Positions 40,042-49,906 of a stretch of 64,000 nt of DNA are shown here, piece by piece (within the stretch, counting starts at the first letter, position 1; every line of letters starts with the position of its first letter). The position numbers and the translations under genes are program-made. The notes beneath the pieces are model-generated. The model searched no databases and was not told the origin of the DNA. It was given only the letters and a program-made list of their open reading frames with translations. Source of the DNA: Chitinophagaceae bacterium (GTDB lineage: Bacteria; Bacteroidota; Bacteroidia; Chitinophagales; Chitinophagaceae); assembly GCA_016706055.1 (NCBI GenBank), contig JADJKL010000002.1, forward strand, positions 124,001-188,000, in the 5' to 3' direction.

Positions 40042-41694
40042 CTAGTCAAACAAATCGTACTTGGTTTTTGGTCTGCGGTCTTCGAGCCAGATAAAGTTTG
40101 TAAGCCGCATCTCTTTGGGGTCTTTTTGTTTCATAGGCCAGATAGTGCCTGATACATTGCTACGCAAGACAACCTTCTCCAATGTTTCTTTTCCAAAGTA
40201 AATGTCAATTATATCACAAGTGGATTCATTAATTCCGGTATAGGCGCTGTCATCATCTTGTATAAAATATATTGCTTCTGCTAAGCCAGCTGCTCTTACG
40301 GAATCAAGTTGCCCGTCTTTAAAGTATCCATCCATGCGGGTTGCCTTTACCTGATTGTACACTTCTGGATCAATACGATTAACCATAAAGCTGTTTTCAA
40401 AAACCTCAAGCTTATCAGCTTTTTTATTTTTGGTAAGCATATATATTGTATCGCCTGTTATCTGGCTTTCTTTTGCCCAAACTACTGGTTTTTGAAACAG
40501 GCGAAAAGTAGAATCTCTAAAAGAATAAAACATACTGTCACTTATTGCCTGCATCGAATCAGAAAATATTCTCACATTTCGATACGCTTCAAAATACCTG
40601 TTAGTACTATCCTTATTATTTTCTTTGACATTCTTAATGTCTACAACTTTTGTTCCCTTGACTGTATCTTTTGTCAATGAATCTTTAGAACTATATAAAT
40701 CCGATAGTCTTGCTGAAAACAATGTATCGGCGGTTACATAAATAGAATCATTATCCTGCTTAATTATCATCAACGGTTTTCTTGTTGCCAGCATACGGTC
40801 ATTTTTATTATCCCTGTACACTTCGCCAGCTAAGATGGTTGTTTGTTGTACAGAATCTATAATAATAACGTTACCTCTTGCCTGGCTTATGCCGGTACTA
40901 TCATCATTAATAATTTTATTAGCTGTTATTGTCAGCTTACCATCTTTAATGATTGGTCTTCCTCCAAATTCTGCCTTGCCTGTGGCAATATTATAAAATC
41001 CTTCTTTTGTTTCAATTATTCTGCCAGTGCTGTCTTTGATAAGCGTTTGTGCAATAAATCTTGCAGTTTGAGATTGTGTATTATAAAGCAATGAGTCAGT
41101 AGTAATTTTATATGCCGGATCATTCAGCACTACATTTTTCTTAAAATATACATCTCTAAGACCTGCATAATAGTATCCTTCCTGACTAGTGAGAACTGTT
41201 TTCTTATTTACTACTTTACCGCCTTTTTTGTAAATACCAATATCTGTTGTCATATCATACTCCAAATCAGGAGTAGTCAATGTTCCCTTTCCATCCGTTA
41301 ACCGAACACCGCCATCGAGATAAGCCAGTCTTTTATTAATTAAGTAACGAAGATGGCTAGAATAAATATTGGCAGTATCTGCATCATTAACATGAACATT
41401 TCCCCAGGCTTCAAACGTATTTGTATTGTTATTTATAACACAGCTGTCGCAAAAGAAAAGAGATGTTCCTTGTTTTAGTTTTACATTGCCAGCCAGAATT
41501 TGTAATTGTGTGGAGTCATTTATTTTTCTGAATTCTAGTTTACGAACACCGGGAAGAATTTCAACTAATAAAGAACTATCAGCAGTTGGCGCTACAGTTT
41601 GTTCAATGGGTGTTACAACCTGGGCATATATTGCTCCGCAGCTAAGCAACAACGCTGATACATATAAAAGAATAAGTAAGGTAAGTTTTCGCAT
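40042..41694 (-). CDS. OstA-like/LptA-type LPS transport protein
   Basis: A 550-residue exported protein (signal peptide MRKLTLLILLYVSALLLSCG, possibly a lipoprotein at that Cys). It has repeated OstA-like beta-jellyroll strands: LEFRKINDSTQLQILAGNVKL, CVINNNTNTFEAWGNVHVND, ITANKIINDDSTGISQARGN, PVVWAKESQITGDTIYML. These bind lipid A acyl chains in LptA/LptD. The C-terminal part is charged and unlike LptA, as is usual for the long Bacteroidota version. It lies in an envelope cluster with MlaD, amidases and LptD. Confidence 0.85.
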   Translation of the reverse strand: MRKLTLLILLYVSALLLSCGAIYAQVVTPIEQTVAPTADSSLLVEILPGVRKLEFRKINDSTQLQILAGNVKLKQGTSLFFCDSCVINNNTNTFEAWGNVHVNDADTANIYSSHLRYLINKRLAYLDGGVRLTDGKGTLTTPDLEYDMTTDIGIYKKGGKVVNKKTVLTSQEGYYYAGLRDVYFKKNVVLNDPAYKITTDSLLYNTQSQTARFIAQTLIKDSTGRIIETKEGFYNIATGKAEFGGRPIIKDGKLTITANKIINDDSTGISQARGNVIIIDSVQQTTILAGEVYRDNKNDRMLATRKPLMIIKQDNDSIYVTADTLFSARLSDLYSSKDSLTKDTVKGTKVVDIKNVKENNKDSTNRYFEAYRNVRIFSDSMQAISDSMFYSFRDSTFRLFQKPVVWAKESQITGDTIYMLTKNKKADKLEVFENSFMVNRIDPEVYNQVKATRMDGYFKDGQLDSVRAAGLAEAIYFIQDDDSAYTGINESTCDIIDIYFGKETLEKVVLRSNVSGTIWPMKQKDPKEMRLTNFIWLEDRRPKTKYDLFD

Positions 41695-41705
41695 TAAGTG
41701 TTTTA

Positions 41706-42689
41706 CTACTTCGGAATACTATCTTTAATTGCAGGCGAAGTTATAGGCCCGTTTTTATCTTTTCTTCCAAAGACGGATATATTAACGTAGCGTTTTGGAT
41801 TTGTACGAAGATCATCCATAAGTATTTCAGCACTTAATATAGCGTCGGTCAGCTTATTATAAAGTGTTTTATCATTTATTAAAGCACCAAGAGTTCCTTC
41901 TTTACTACTAATCTTTGCAACTGCACCTTTCATGCTGCTAATCATTGCATTTAGCGAATCAATAGTAGGTTTTAATTCCAATGCTGCTAATTTTTCTGTA
42001 GTAAGTTTTGCATTTTTTATTGTAGCAGAAATATCATCTGTATTTGTCAATAATTTCCCTGTTATTGCTTCCGCATTATTTAATGTTTTAGCTAAAGCAC
42101 CAGTTTGATTATCCAGCATCCCGTTCAAAGCACTGCTTGCTCTGTTAAGGTTTGCCATTGTTTGCTGAATATTTAGTTTTGCTTCAGAATTCAATAAGTT
42201 GTTAACACCGCTAAAAACTGTGTTTAATGAATCCAATGTGGTGCGGACTTTTGTAAGGGTAGGAGTAAGCTGTGCTTTTACATCATCCAGAATTCCGACA
42301 TCAACAACAGTTATTAATGTGTCGCCAGAACTTAAAAATTCTGAAGATGTTCCTTTTTGAATAACAATATAAGAAGCACCAACAAGAGGTGAGGAGATCA
42401 TTGCTTTTGAATCTATAGGAATATTTACTTCTTGCGATAAGTTAATAGTGGCCACAATACCACTCATGTCTTTATCCTTTGCTGCAAGGTTATATACACT
42501 TCCGATTACATAGCCATTTATTTTTACTTCGTTTGATTTGGAGAGAGAGCCGAGGTCTTTAAAAACAGCATATATCTTTTTACTTTTTTTAAAAAGATCT
42601 TTGCCTTTTAAAAAATTAAATCCAAGTATAAGAATAGTAAGACCTGTGATAGTAAGAATGCCGACTTTTGTTTCGTTGCTGATTTTCAT
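41706..42689 (-). CDS. MlaD/MCE-family lipid transport protein
   Basis: A 327-residue protein with a single N-terminal membrane anchor (VGILTITGLTILILGFNFLKG) followed by one MCE domain (KIYAVFKDLGSLSKSNEVKINGYVIGSVYNLA; LVGASYIVIQKGT) and a long helical tail with repeated N-rich heptads (about 140-280). It is the substrate-binding component of a phospholipid or lipid ABC transporter and normally partners with MlaE and MlaF, whose genes are not in this window. The stop lies 11 bases before the OstA-like start, so they are likely co-transcribed. Confidence 0.88.
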   Translation of the reverse strand: MKISNETKVGILTITGLTILILGFNFLKGKDLFKKSKKIYAVFKDLGSLSKSNEVKINGYVIGSVYNLAAKDKDMSGIVATINLSQEVNIPIDSKAMISSPLVGASYIVIQKGTSSEFLSSGDTLITVVDVGILDDVKAQLTPTLTKVRTTLDSLNTVFSGVNNLLNSEAKLNIQQTMANLNRASSALNGMLDNQTGALAKTLNNAEAITGKLLTNTDDISATIKNAKLTTEKLAALELKPTIDSLNAMISSMKGAVAKISSKEGTLGALINDKTLYNKLTDAILSAEILMDDLRTNPKRYVNISVFGRKDKNGPITSPAIKDSIPK

Positions 42690-42760
42690 CTGATGTTTTG
42701 CTTTGTCTTTCTGCTCAATAAGCTGCCAAATTAGCTAATTATTTTCAAACCTTTAAGCAA

Positions 42761-43738
42761 CTAAAAAGACTTCTTTTCTTTATTCTCGGCAGATTTAGCC
42801 GCTTTTTCTTCCAACTTTTCCTTATATTTTTTCAATGCAGTAAAAATATTTCCTACAATTTCCTTTTGTCCTTCCGGACTAAGCATATAAGCTTCTTCCT
42901 CTTTGTTCGAAATGAAACCAATTTCAATCAAAATACTTGGCATTGCTGTTGCCTGCAAAACCCAAATACCTTTATCATTTCTCTGTTTAACACCTCTGTC
43001 TATCCGATCCGCATCTTTAAACTCTTCTTGCACATAGTCTGCCAATTGTAAACTCTTTCTGAAAAAATTCTGCGTATAAATCAGCATCCGTACTTTTTCT
43101 GCAGGGTCAGTCGGATCTGGCAAGGATAATGTTGAAGTAGAATCCATTTCGCCGGAAAAATCATTTTTAGCAACAGAATTTATTTTAGCATCGTTTTTAC
43201 CGATTGCCCATATATATGTTTCAGTTCCTTTTGCTTTATTCTCTACCCACACATTATCATACTCGTATTTATAAGCTGTTTGCTTAACAGTTTTCTTTCC
43301 TTTCTTAACTGTTTTTGTGTATGGTGTTTTGCCAACAACTCTTCTTTCGTACCAGCCACCGGGAGCTTTGCCTGCAGAATTGCAATGTATTGCTATAAAC
43401 AAATCACCATTGTTATCATTTGCAAGATTGGCTCTGTATTTCAATGAAGCATCCAGATTTGTAAGATTGCCTGGAAGAATATCAGTAGTACGGGTATAAT
43501 GAATTTTAATTTCCGGAAATGCTTTTGCAATGGTATCACCAAGTTTTAATGAAATAGCAAGTGCAACATTTGCTTCAGACTCCAGCGTCCCTTTTGCACC
43601 AGGATCTTGACCTCCGTGGCCGGGGTCAATTATCAATGTGCGAAGTGGCTTTATGTTGGATTGTTGCCCCAAAATAGGTGAGGCAATAACAAAAAAAGAC
43701 AAGCTTAAAAACGGAATTATTATTTTTCTCATCAACAA
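42761..43738 (-). CDS. N-acetylmuramoyl-L-alanine amidase, first copy
   Basis: About 325 residues with signal peptide (KIIIPFLSLSFFVIASPILG). Amidase_3 zinc motifs: LIIDPGHGGQDPGAKG (His), SEANVALAISL (Glu), LFIAIHCNSAG (His), and ILIEIGFISNKEEE (catalytic Glu). A basic insertion (TKTVKKGKKTVKQTAYKYEY) is shared with the neighbouring paralog. It cleaves the amide between MurNAc and the stem peptide. The likely start is the second Met at 43732 or the first. Confidence 0.9.
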   Translation of the reverse strand: MLMRKIIIPFLSLSFFVIASPILGQQSNIKPLRTLIIDPGHGGQDPGAKGTLESEANVALAISLKLGDTIAKAFPEIKIHYTRTTDILPGNLTNLDASLKYRANLANDNNGDLFIAIHCNSAGKAPGGWYERRVVGKTPYTKTVKKGKKTVKQTAYKYEYDNVWVENKAKGTETYIWAIGKNDAKINSVAKNDFSGEMDSTSTLSLPDPTDPAEKVRMLIYTQNFFRKSLQLADYVQEEFKDADRIDRGVKQRNDKGIWVLQATAMPSILIEIGFISNKEEEAYMLSPEGQKEIVGNIFTALKKYKEKLEEKAAKSAENKEKKSF

Positions 43739-43764
43739 ATAATTAATTACTGTAAAGTTTAATT

Positions 43765-44793
43765 TTAATGGGTTAAGGCTTTCTCCTTTTCCTCCACCAT
43801 ATTCAAAAAAGCACTTACATCTTTCGACTTACTCTTCTCTGATTTTTTTTCATCCTTATCTGCATCACCCTGCTGCTTTTCAAGCCATGCAATATAAGTC
43901 TTTACTGCTCTTATCATACAATCAGCCAGTTCTTTCTGACCTGTTTTACTATTTAGGTAATCTTCTTCGGCACGGTTAGTAATATAGCCAGTTTCTACTA
44001 GAATGCTGGGCATTGCTGTTGCTTGTAAAACCCAAATACCAACGCCACGTTGCTTTACGTCTCTATCAACACGACCCACTTTTGCAAATTCATCTTGTAC
44101 AAATCCTGCAAGAGTGGCACTACGTTTAAAATATTGTTTTGTCTTCAATAATGAAAGTGCTATAAACTCTGGTGAGTTAGGATCTATATTTCCATACAAT
44201 TTTTTAAACTCAGGCTCCTGCAACATTGGAGCATTTTCTCTTACAGCTAATTCCTTTTCCTCACTTTTATGAGCTCCCCATATATACGTCTCGGTTCCCT
44301 TTGCAGGATTATCTAGTGTCACAGTTTTATATTGAGGTACTTTTTTTGTTTTTTTCTTCCGGCTGCTTCCTTTTCCGGTGTAATAAGTAACTGTTTTATA
44401 ACCTGTAAGTGTTCTGCGTTTAATAGGGACAGCAGCATTTACATGAATACAAAAAAACAAATCGCCGTTACTTTCATTGGCAATATCTGCACGGCGGTGT
44501 AGTGAAGTAATTTTTTCTGTAGGCCGGGTTTCTACAATTTTAATCTCCGGCATTTCTTTTTGTAAATTCTTTACAAACTCCTTTGAAATGGCGAGGCAAA
44601 TGTCGTCTTCGTAAGAATAAGCTCCTCTGGCTCCATTATGTCCGCCATTCGCCATAATTCCATGGCCGGCATCAACAATAATAGTTCTGATTGCTTTCTG
44701 CTTTTTCTCAACCGGAGGTGAGTTTTTTACAAAAGAAAATATTGTAATACTGGAACAACAAACGAGGAAAATAATAAGGGTCCGTCCAATCAT
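43765..44793 (-). CDS. N-acetylmuramoyl-L-alanine amidase, second copy
   Basis: A 342-residue paralog of the adjacent amidase, 26 bases upstream of it in the same operon. Signal peptide MIGRTLIIFLVCCSSITIFS; zinc motifs IIVDAGHGIMANGGHNG, DDICLAISKEF, LFFCIHVNAAV and ILVETGYITNRAEE. Its C-terminus is a highly charged Lys/Glu/Asp tail (DKDEKKSEKSKSKD) absent from the paralog. Tandem amidases suggest duplication and separate roles in daughter-cell separation or recycling. Confidence 0.9.
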   Translation of the reverse strand: MIGRTLIIFLVCCSSITIFSFVKNSPPVEKKQKAIRTIIVDAGHGIMANGGHNGARGAYSYEDDICLAISKEFVKNLQKEMPEIKIVETRPTEKITSLHRRADIANESNGDLFFCIHVNAAVPIKRRTLTGYKTVTYYTGKGSSRKKKTKKVPQYKTVTLDNPAKGTETYIWGAHKSEEKELAVRENAPMLQEPEFKKLYGNIDPNSPEFIALSLLKTKQYFKRSATLAGFVQDEFAKVGRVDRDVKQRGVGIWVLQATAMPSILVETGYITNRAEEDYLNSKTGQKELADCMIRAVKTYIAWLEKQQGDADKDEKKSEKSKSKDVSAFLNMVEEKEKALTH

Positions 44794-44892
44794 GGCTTTT
44801 CTGTTCTTTAGTGGCTAATAGAATATTCACAAATTGTTTTATAATCTTCATAGGATGCAGGTGGATAATGATTTACATTTGCTTCCTACCTG

Positions 44893-47613
44893 ATGAAGCA
44901 ACTGTACAAATTTAAGTCAAATTTCTTTTTTTACGGGATAACAGCGGCTCTTATGTTTTGCACAATAACGTGGAAAACTATTAGTTATGCTGCTCCTGTA
45001 TCAGATTTTTGCAGTCCTTTAACAGTGACGGCAGATACAACTAAACCGTTGCTGAAAAATGATTCCATAAACAACATTACAGGTAGCTTAACAGACACTA
45101 CAGAAAAGCCTGCAATTGATTCATCCGCCTTTACTCAAAAAGTAGATACGTTTACACTTAAAATCTCGAAAGATACCTTAGCTGCCCCGCTTAAATATGA
45201 GGCTGCTGACTCTGCTGTAATACTTATAGCGGAAAAGAAAGTATTGTTATACGGAAAAACAAAGACAGAATACCAGGACATTGTTTTAACTGCGCCGAAA
45301 GTAGAAGTAGATCAAACAACACAAATAGTTACGGCTGTAAATGCAAAGGATAGTACCGGAGCTGTTATTGAAACCGCCCACTTTAAAAGTGGCGAAAGCG
45401 AATTTACAAGTGACACTATACGATACAATTTTAAATCTCAGGTCGGACTCACAAAAAACACTTATTCCCAACAAGGTGAATTTTTAGTAATCGGTGACGT
45501 AGCAAAAAAAGTAAACGAGAACACAACATTCATAAAAGAGCAAGGTTTACCACCTGTTTATTAGATGATCCTCATTTGATTTCGTTACCCCAAAAATGAA
45601 AATAATAAATCAAAAGCTGGCAATATCAGGTCCTGCGCATCTGGAATTTGAAGGTGTACCGATTCCGATTTATATCCCTTTTGGCTTTTATCCATTAAGT
45701 CAGGGGCGCCATTCTGGGTTAATGAAGCCACAGTTTGCAAGTAATGAACAATTTGGGTTAGGACTTGAAGGAGTTGGCTATTACAAAGTACTCAGCAATT
45801 ATTGGGATGTAAAAGTGTATGGTAACGTTTATTCCTATGGAGGCTGGTCAGTAAATGTAAATCCTACTTATCGCAAAAGATATCGTTACAGCGGAGCTTT
45901 TAATTTAAGTATGCAAACGACAAAATTTAATTTTAAAGGCGATCCTGATTTTTTAAAGAACAAAACATTTAATATAAATTGGAATCATAGTGTAGATGGA
46001 AAATCAAGACCGGGTACAAGTTTTTCTGCCAGTGTAAATGCTGGTTCTACAAGATACAATCAACTTACGCCGAATAATGTGCAATTGAATTTTCAAAATC
46101 AGTTAGGTTCTTCAATTGCTTATTCAAAATCCTGGGCAGGCAAACCTTACAATCTTACATTGAGTGCTAATCATAACCAGAATAATGTAACAAGACTTAT
46201 CAATGTTAGTTTGCCAGATGCCGGATTCTCCGTAAGCACTTTATATCCGCTTCAGAGCAAAAACCAAGTAGGAACACCTAAGTGGTACGAAAAGTTAGGG
46301 ATTGGCTACAACGGAAATTTTAGAAATCAGGTATCGTTTTATGATACAGCGTTTAAACTTAAAAATCTGATTGATACACTGCAATGGGGAGCACAACATA
46401 GTATTCCAATCACTTTGGCTTTGCCACCGATAATGGGCGGGGCAGTTATTGTTTCTCCTTCGGTTTCATACTCACAAGTTTGGATTGCACAAAAGTTTAG
46501 AAGAAAATGGAATACGGCTACACAAAAAGTTGATACAACTATTACAAAAGGTTTTTTTACAGACCATCAGGCAAGCTTTTCATTAAGTTTTAATACAGCG
46601 GTATTTGGAACTTATCAATTTAGAAAATCAAGAATTGTAGCGTTACGTCATGTAATTCGTCCATCATTTAGTTTAAACTATAAGCCTGATCTTTCAAAAA
46701 GTCATTTTTATACTGATACAGTTGCAACAGGTATTACAAGCCGCTTCAGCGAATTTGAAGGAGCATTATATTCGGGATACGGAGAAGGCAAAACAGGTGG
46801 TCTTGGTTTTAGTGTTGATAATAATCTTGAAATGAAATGGAGGTCGAAAAAAGATACTGGCGAAAATGCAATTAAGAAAATAAAATTGATTGATGGTTAT
46901 GGATTTTCAACAGGCTATAATTTTTTAGCTGATTCGCTTAAATTGAGTATAGTCAGCCTTTACCTACGGGCAACTTTGTTTGATAAAATTCAAATAAATG
47001 CACAGTCTGCATTGGATCCTTATCAGACTGATCAATACGGCCGTGATATTGATAAATATGCATGGGAAGGTGGTAAATTTAAACTTGGCAGACTTACATA
47101 TGGGAGCATTTCTATGAGTACAAGTTTTCAAAGCAAACCGAAAGACCCGAAGAAAGATGAATTACGAAAGAAAGAAGCAGAAAACCGTTTAAATGATCCC
47201 AATCTGATAGGTGATCAAAAAAGACTGTTAGAATATATGCAGCAAAATCCTGCCGACTTTGTTGACTTTAATATTCCCTGGCAAATTTCATTTGGATACT
47301 CCCTTTCCTTTACTAACCGTTTGCAGCCCGATCTTATTAGCTACAAAAAAGATTTTACATCTGGCTTAAACTTTACTGGTAGTTTTAATCTTACTCCAAA
47401 ATGGAATTTCTCAACGAATGGAAATTTTGATTTCGATACAAAAAATTGCAGACATTTCAAATGAGCATCAACCGGGAAATGCATTGCTGGCAATTATCAA
47501 TTAATGTTACACCCATTGGTCTCTACCGTTCCTTTAGCTTCAGTATTAGTCCAAAATCTTCCGTATTGCAGGATTTAAGAATTAACCGTAGCAGGTACTT
47601 TAGTAATTTCTAA
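44893..47613 (+). CDS. lptD: putative LPS assembly outer-membrane protein LptD, three apparent frameshifts
   Basis: About 907 residues after joining. Signal peptide-like N-terminus, then an OstA-like domain (ADSAVILIAEKKVLLYGKTK; LTAPKVEVDQTTQIVTAVNA), then the LptD barrel: MKIINQKLAISGPAHLEFEG, VPIPIYIPFGFYPLSQGR, KRYRYSGAFNLSMQTTKFNF, and the terminal strands INVTPIGLYRSFSFSISPKS ending SRYFSNF. Breaks lie near 45552 (one A missing, restoring GLTTCLLDDPH), near 45573 (one T missing in PHFDF) and near 47442 (one A missing in the AAAAA run, restoring DTKKLQTFQMS). It inserts LPS into the outer membrane. Divergent from the amidase operon; convergent with the acyltransferase gene, whose stop overlaps it by 4 bases. 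Confidence 0.85.
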
Positions 47614-48350
47614 GGAGTTTTATGCTCTACGTAATAAATTTTCATTACGTCAGATACTTCCTGCTTTAATTGTTCAGAGTTCTTATCCTGAACTTGTACA
47701 GGCTCAAGAAAATGCATTTCAATTCTATGCGGCCAAAAATAAAAAGCCTTATCCAATGGCAATACTTTCTTAGTATTAAATATTACTGCTGGGATGACAG
47801 ACTTCTTTGTTTCAACAGCCAGTTTAAATGCACCATCATAAAATTTCTTAAGCGGTTCGCTGGTTCTGTTTCTGGTGCCTTCCGGATAAATGCAGATATG
47901 AATGCCTTGCTTCAGTACGGCTTTCATTTTTTCAAAACTTTGTCTGCGGCTTTTATCATTATTTCGATTTACAATTACTGCACCTTTCATATAATAAAAA
48001 CCAAACAATGGCACTTTAGTAAAAGTAGATTTTGCAATTGTTTTATTAGCACCAGGAATAAAAGGTGAGGAGAGGGGCACATCCATCAATGAATTATGAT
48101 TACTTGTTACAATATAAGTCTCCCCAGACTTAAAGTTTTCTTTCCCTTTAATGCGAACAGAACAACCTGTAATTCTTAGCCAAAAGTTCATCCATAATTT
48201 TGAAATTTGAATAAACATTTTCTGTCCTTTGGGGTCAGGTATCAGCCAGCAAAGCATTGATGGAATAAAAATAATAAGGAATGTAAGCACAAAGCTTAGT
48301 AGAGCCCATGCTGCAAATATTCTACCAAGTATATTTTTAAGTATTCGCAT
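47610..48350 (-). CDS. plsC: 1-acyl-sn-glycerol-3-phosphate acyltransferase
   Basis: A 246-residue membrane-associated acyltransferase of the PlsC family. Two hydrophobic N-terminal helices (FAAWALLSFVLTFLIIFIPS) precede the catalytic SNHNSLMDVPL (NHx4D) and the substrate-binding IYPEGTRNR motifs, with VIVNRNNDKSRRQS between them. It acylates lysophosphatidate in phospholipid synthesis. It is separated by 3 bases from the uracil-DNA glycosylase gene, forming an apparent two-gene unit. Confidence 0.92.
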   Translation of the reverse strand: MRILKNILGRIFAAWALLSFVLTFLIIFIPSMLCWLIPDPKGQKMFIQISKLWMNFWLRITGCSVRIKGKENFKSGETYIVTSNHNSLMDVPLSSPFIPGANKTIAKSTFTKVPLFGFYYMKGAVIVNRNNDKSRRQSFEKMKAVLKQGIHICIYPEGTRNRTSEPLKKFYDGAFKLAVETKKSVIPAVIFNTKKVLPLDKAFYFWPHRIEMHFLEPVQVQDKNSEQLKQEVSDVMKIYYVEHKTP

Positions 48351-48353
48351 AAA

Positions 48354-49025
48354 TTATAAACTCCAGTCTATTGGGTCAATTCCTTTTGATACAAGGTATT
48401 CATTTGTTTTAGAAAAATGTTTACATCCAAAAAAACCGCCATAAGCTGACAAGGGAGATGGATGCACAGACCGAAGAATACAATGCTTCGATTCATCAAT
48501 CAAAACTCTTTTCTCTTGTGCAAATTTTCCCCATAATAAAAAGACAACGTTTTTTTTCTTACTGGAAATAGTTTTGATAACGGCATCAGTAAATGTGGCC
48601 CAACCTATTTTTGAATGACTCATAGGTTCGCCAGCTCTTACTGTTAATGATGCATTTAGTAAAAAAACTCCCTGTTCTGCCCATTTGGTCAAATTGCCAT
48701 GATCGGGAATAGTAATACCAATATCATCTTGCAATTCTTTAAAAATGTTTAATAACGATGGCGGTGGTGGTACACCATTTTGTACAGAGAAGCAAAGGCC
48801 ATGTGCCTGACCTTTTCCATGATAAGGATCTTGCCCAAGTATAACAACCTTTACTTTTTCGAGTGGTGTCGTATTAAAAGCGTTAAAGATTACGGAGCCG
48901 GGGGGATAGATTACTTGCCCTTGCGATTTCTCGGTTTTTATATGGGCAGGAATTTGCTGAAAATAATCCGCACTGAACTCTTGCTTCAATGCTTTTTTCC
49001 AAGATTCTTCAATTTTAATATCCAT
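48354..49025 (-). CDS. ung: uracil-DNA glycosylase
   Basis: A 223-residue family 1 UDG that removes uracil from DNA. The water-activating loop is [21 protein letters not shown] (catalytic Asp in GQDPYH), the uracil-binding loop is [11 protein letters not shown], and the minor-groove intercalation loop is [15 protein letters not shown]. Length and motifs match Ung. Located upstream of plsC. Confidence 0.95.
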   Translation of the reverse strand: MDIKIEESWKKALKQEFSADYFQQIPAHIKTEKSQGQVIYPPGSVIFNAFNTTPLEKVKVVILGQDPYHGKGQAHGLCFSVQNGVPPPPSLLNIFKELQDDIGITIPDHGNLTKWAEQGVFLLNASLTVRAGEPMSHSKIGWATFTDAVIKTISSKKKNVVFLLWGKFAQEKRVLIDESKHCILRSVHPSPLSAYGGFFGCKHFSKTNEYLVSKGIDPIDWSL

Positions 49026-49123
49026 TATTTAAAAAATATTTTACATAACAAAACCGTATCTGAGGCATAAATGGTTGGTATTTAAACACTTTATTCAATT
49101 AGTGTTTTTACCAGTATAAATCC

Positions 49124-49315
49124 TTTGTACAAATACCTTGTGGCAATTAAATGAATTTATTTTATTTGTACAAAATTACGAAGTACGTTACTTAAAGCAA
49201 CTTTGTAATTACTAAGAATCCACCATCCCGTTAAAGGCCTTTTTAAGAATCCTATTCGTGTATAAATGAAAACAATTACAATCTCGGTTGTACAGTTTGT
49301 ATGTCTTTGTACAAT
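49124..49315. repeat. four TTTGTACAAA-type palindromes upstream of the candidate RNA
   Basis: TTTGTACAAA at 49124-49133 and 49165-49174, TTGTACAG at 49288-49295 and TTTGTACAAT at 49306-49315. The core TGTACA is a perfect palindrome and four occurrences in under 200 bases of gene-free DNA suggest operator-like sites; no regulator is known. Confidence 0.45.
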
Positions 49316-49394
49316 TGCTTTCAGTCAAAATAAGAGATTTAAATAACTTAATAGTAAACAGCTATTGTTGCTGATTGATCATGTAGAAAAATAA

Positions 49395-49724
49395 GCGTAT
49401 CCGTTTTATCCGTACATATGAAACATTAAATCCGATCCTTTAAAAACCAAAGTGAAATCCGGATTATGAAAACCAAAAGATCAATGCCTGTGTAAAAACT
49501 GGAATCCAAATCGTAAATGAAAAACCGAAATTCATATCCCAATTAAAAACTAGGAATCCTGTTGAATTAGAAAAGCCAGATCATTTCACGAAAACCTAAA
49601 ACATGGTTTAAAAACTACACTGCGGGAGAAAGACCAAATTTATCTCCCAAATGCATCTTCTTGGTACTCTGATGGAAGAAGTAATTGAAAGCGAAGCCCT
49701 CAAAAGCTTCGTTTTTCTTTTTTA
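49395..49724 (+). ncRNA. candidate noncoding RNA: 26-nt periodic AAAAC array ending in a terminator
   Basis: Gene-free stretch 49026-49798. From 49442 A-runs followed by C recur, with the C at 49447, 49473, 49499, 49525, 49550 and 49576 (steps 26, 26, 26, 25, 26), then 49595, 49615 and 49634 (steps 19, 20, 19). Variants are AAAAACC, AAAACC, AAAAACT and AAAAGCC, interleaved with TCC motifs. Three hairpins then follow: GGGAGA/TCTCCC (about 49624-49650), CTTCTT/GAAGAAG (49661-49681) and a T-tailed terminator. No long ORF is present. The motifs and terminator are seen; that it is an RNA is inference. A looser relative lies at 1.6-1.9 kb. The start is approximate. Confidence 0.5.
49690..49724 (+). 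terminator. intrinsic terminator of the candidate RNA
   Basis: GCGAAGC (49691-49697) pairs with GCTTCGT (49706-49712) around CCTCAAAA and is followed by GTTTTTCTTTTTT. Confidence 0.8.
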
Positions 49725-49748
49725 AGCACTTATATTCCTCGTATTCAG

Positions 49749-49780
49749 TTTGGTGGAGATTGTAAAAAAAAATATCTTTG
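49749..49780 (+). promoter_or_regulatory. Bacteroidota consensus promoter of tRNA-Arg
   Basis: TTTG at 49749-49752 and TATCTTTG at 49773-49780 fit TTTG-N20-TAnnTTTG exactly; the tRNA begins 18 bases after the -7 box. Confidence 0.8.
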
Positions 49781-49798
49781 CCGCTCTTTAATGAAAAA

Positions 49799-49872
49799 GA
49801 CCCGGTAGCTCAGCTGAATAGAGCAATTGCCTTCTAAGCAATAGGTCATTGGTTTGAATCCAATCCGGGTCA
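49799..49872 (+). tRNA. tRNA-Arg(TCT)
   Basis: A 74-nt cloverleaf. The acceptor GACCCGG (49799-49805) pairs with CCGGGTC (49865-49871), discriminator A. The anticodon stem ATTGC/GCAAT encloses CTTCTAA, giving anticodon TCT (reads AGA). The T arm ATTGG/CCAAT encloses TTTGAAT (5-bp stem). CCA is not encoded. Confidence 0.96.
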
Positions 49873-49873
49873 C

Positions 49874-49906
49874 AAAAGCGAAGTTCATACTTCGCTTTTT
49901 TATTTT
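49874..49906 (+). terminator. terminator of tRNA-Arg, shared with convergent gene
   Basis: AAAAGCGAAG and CTTCGCTTTT form a perfect 10-bp stem with TTCATA loop, T-rich on both strands. Confidence 0.85.

Noticed and set aside
49442..49640. CRISPR array
   Set aside because: The 26-nt period is in 5-7-base motifs only; there is no conserved repeat of 23 or more bases and no cas gene in the window.
49026..49798. tmRNA, RNase P RNA or 6S RNA
   Set aside because: No tag-peptide ORF, no encoded CCA end, no RNase P conserved segments and no long 6S-type bubble were visible.
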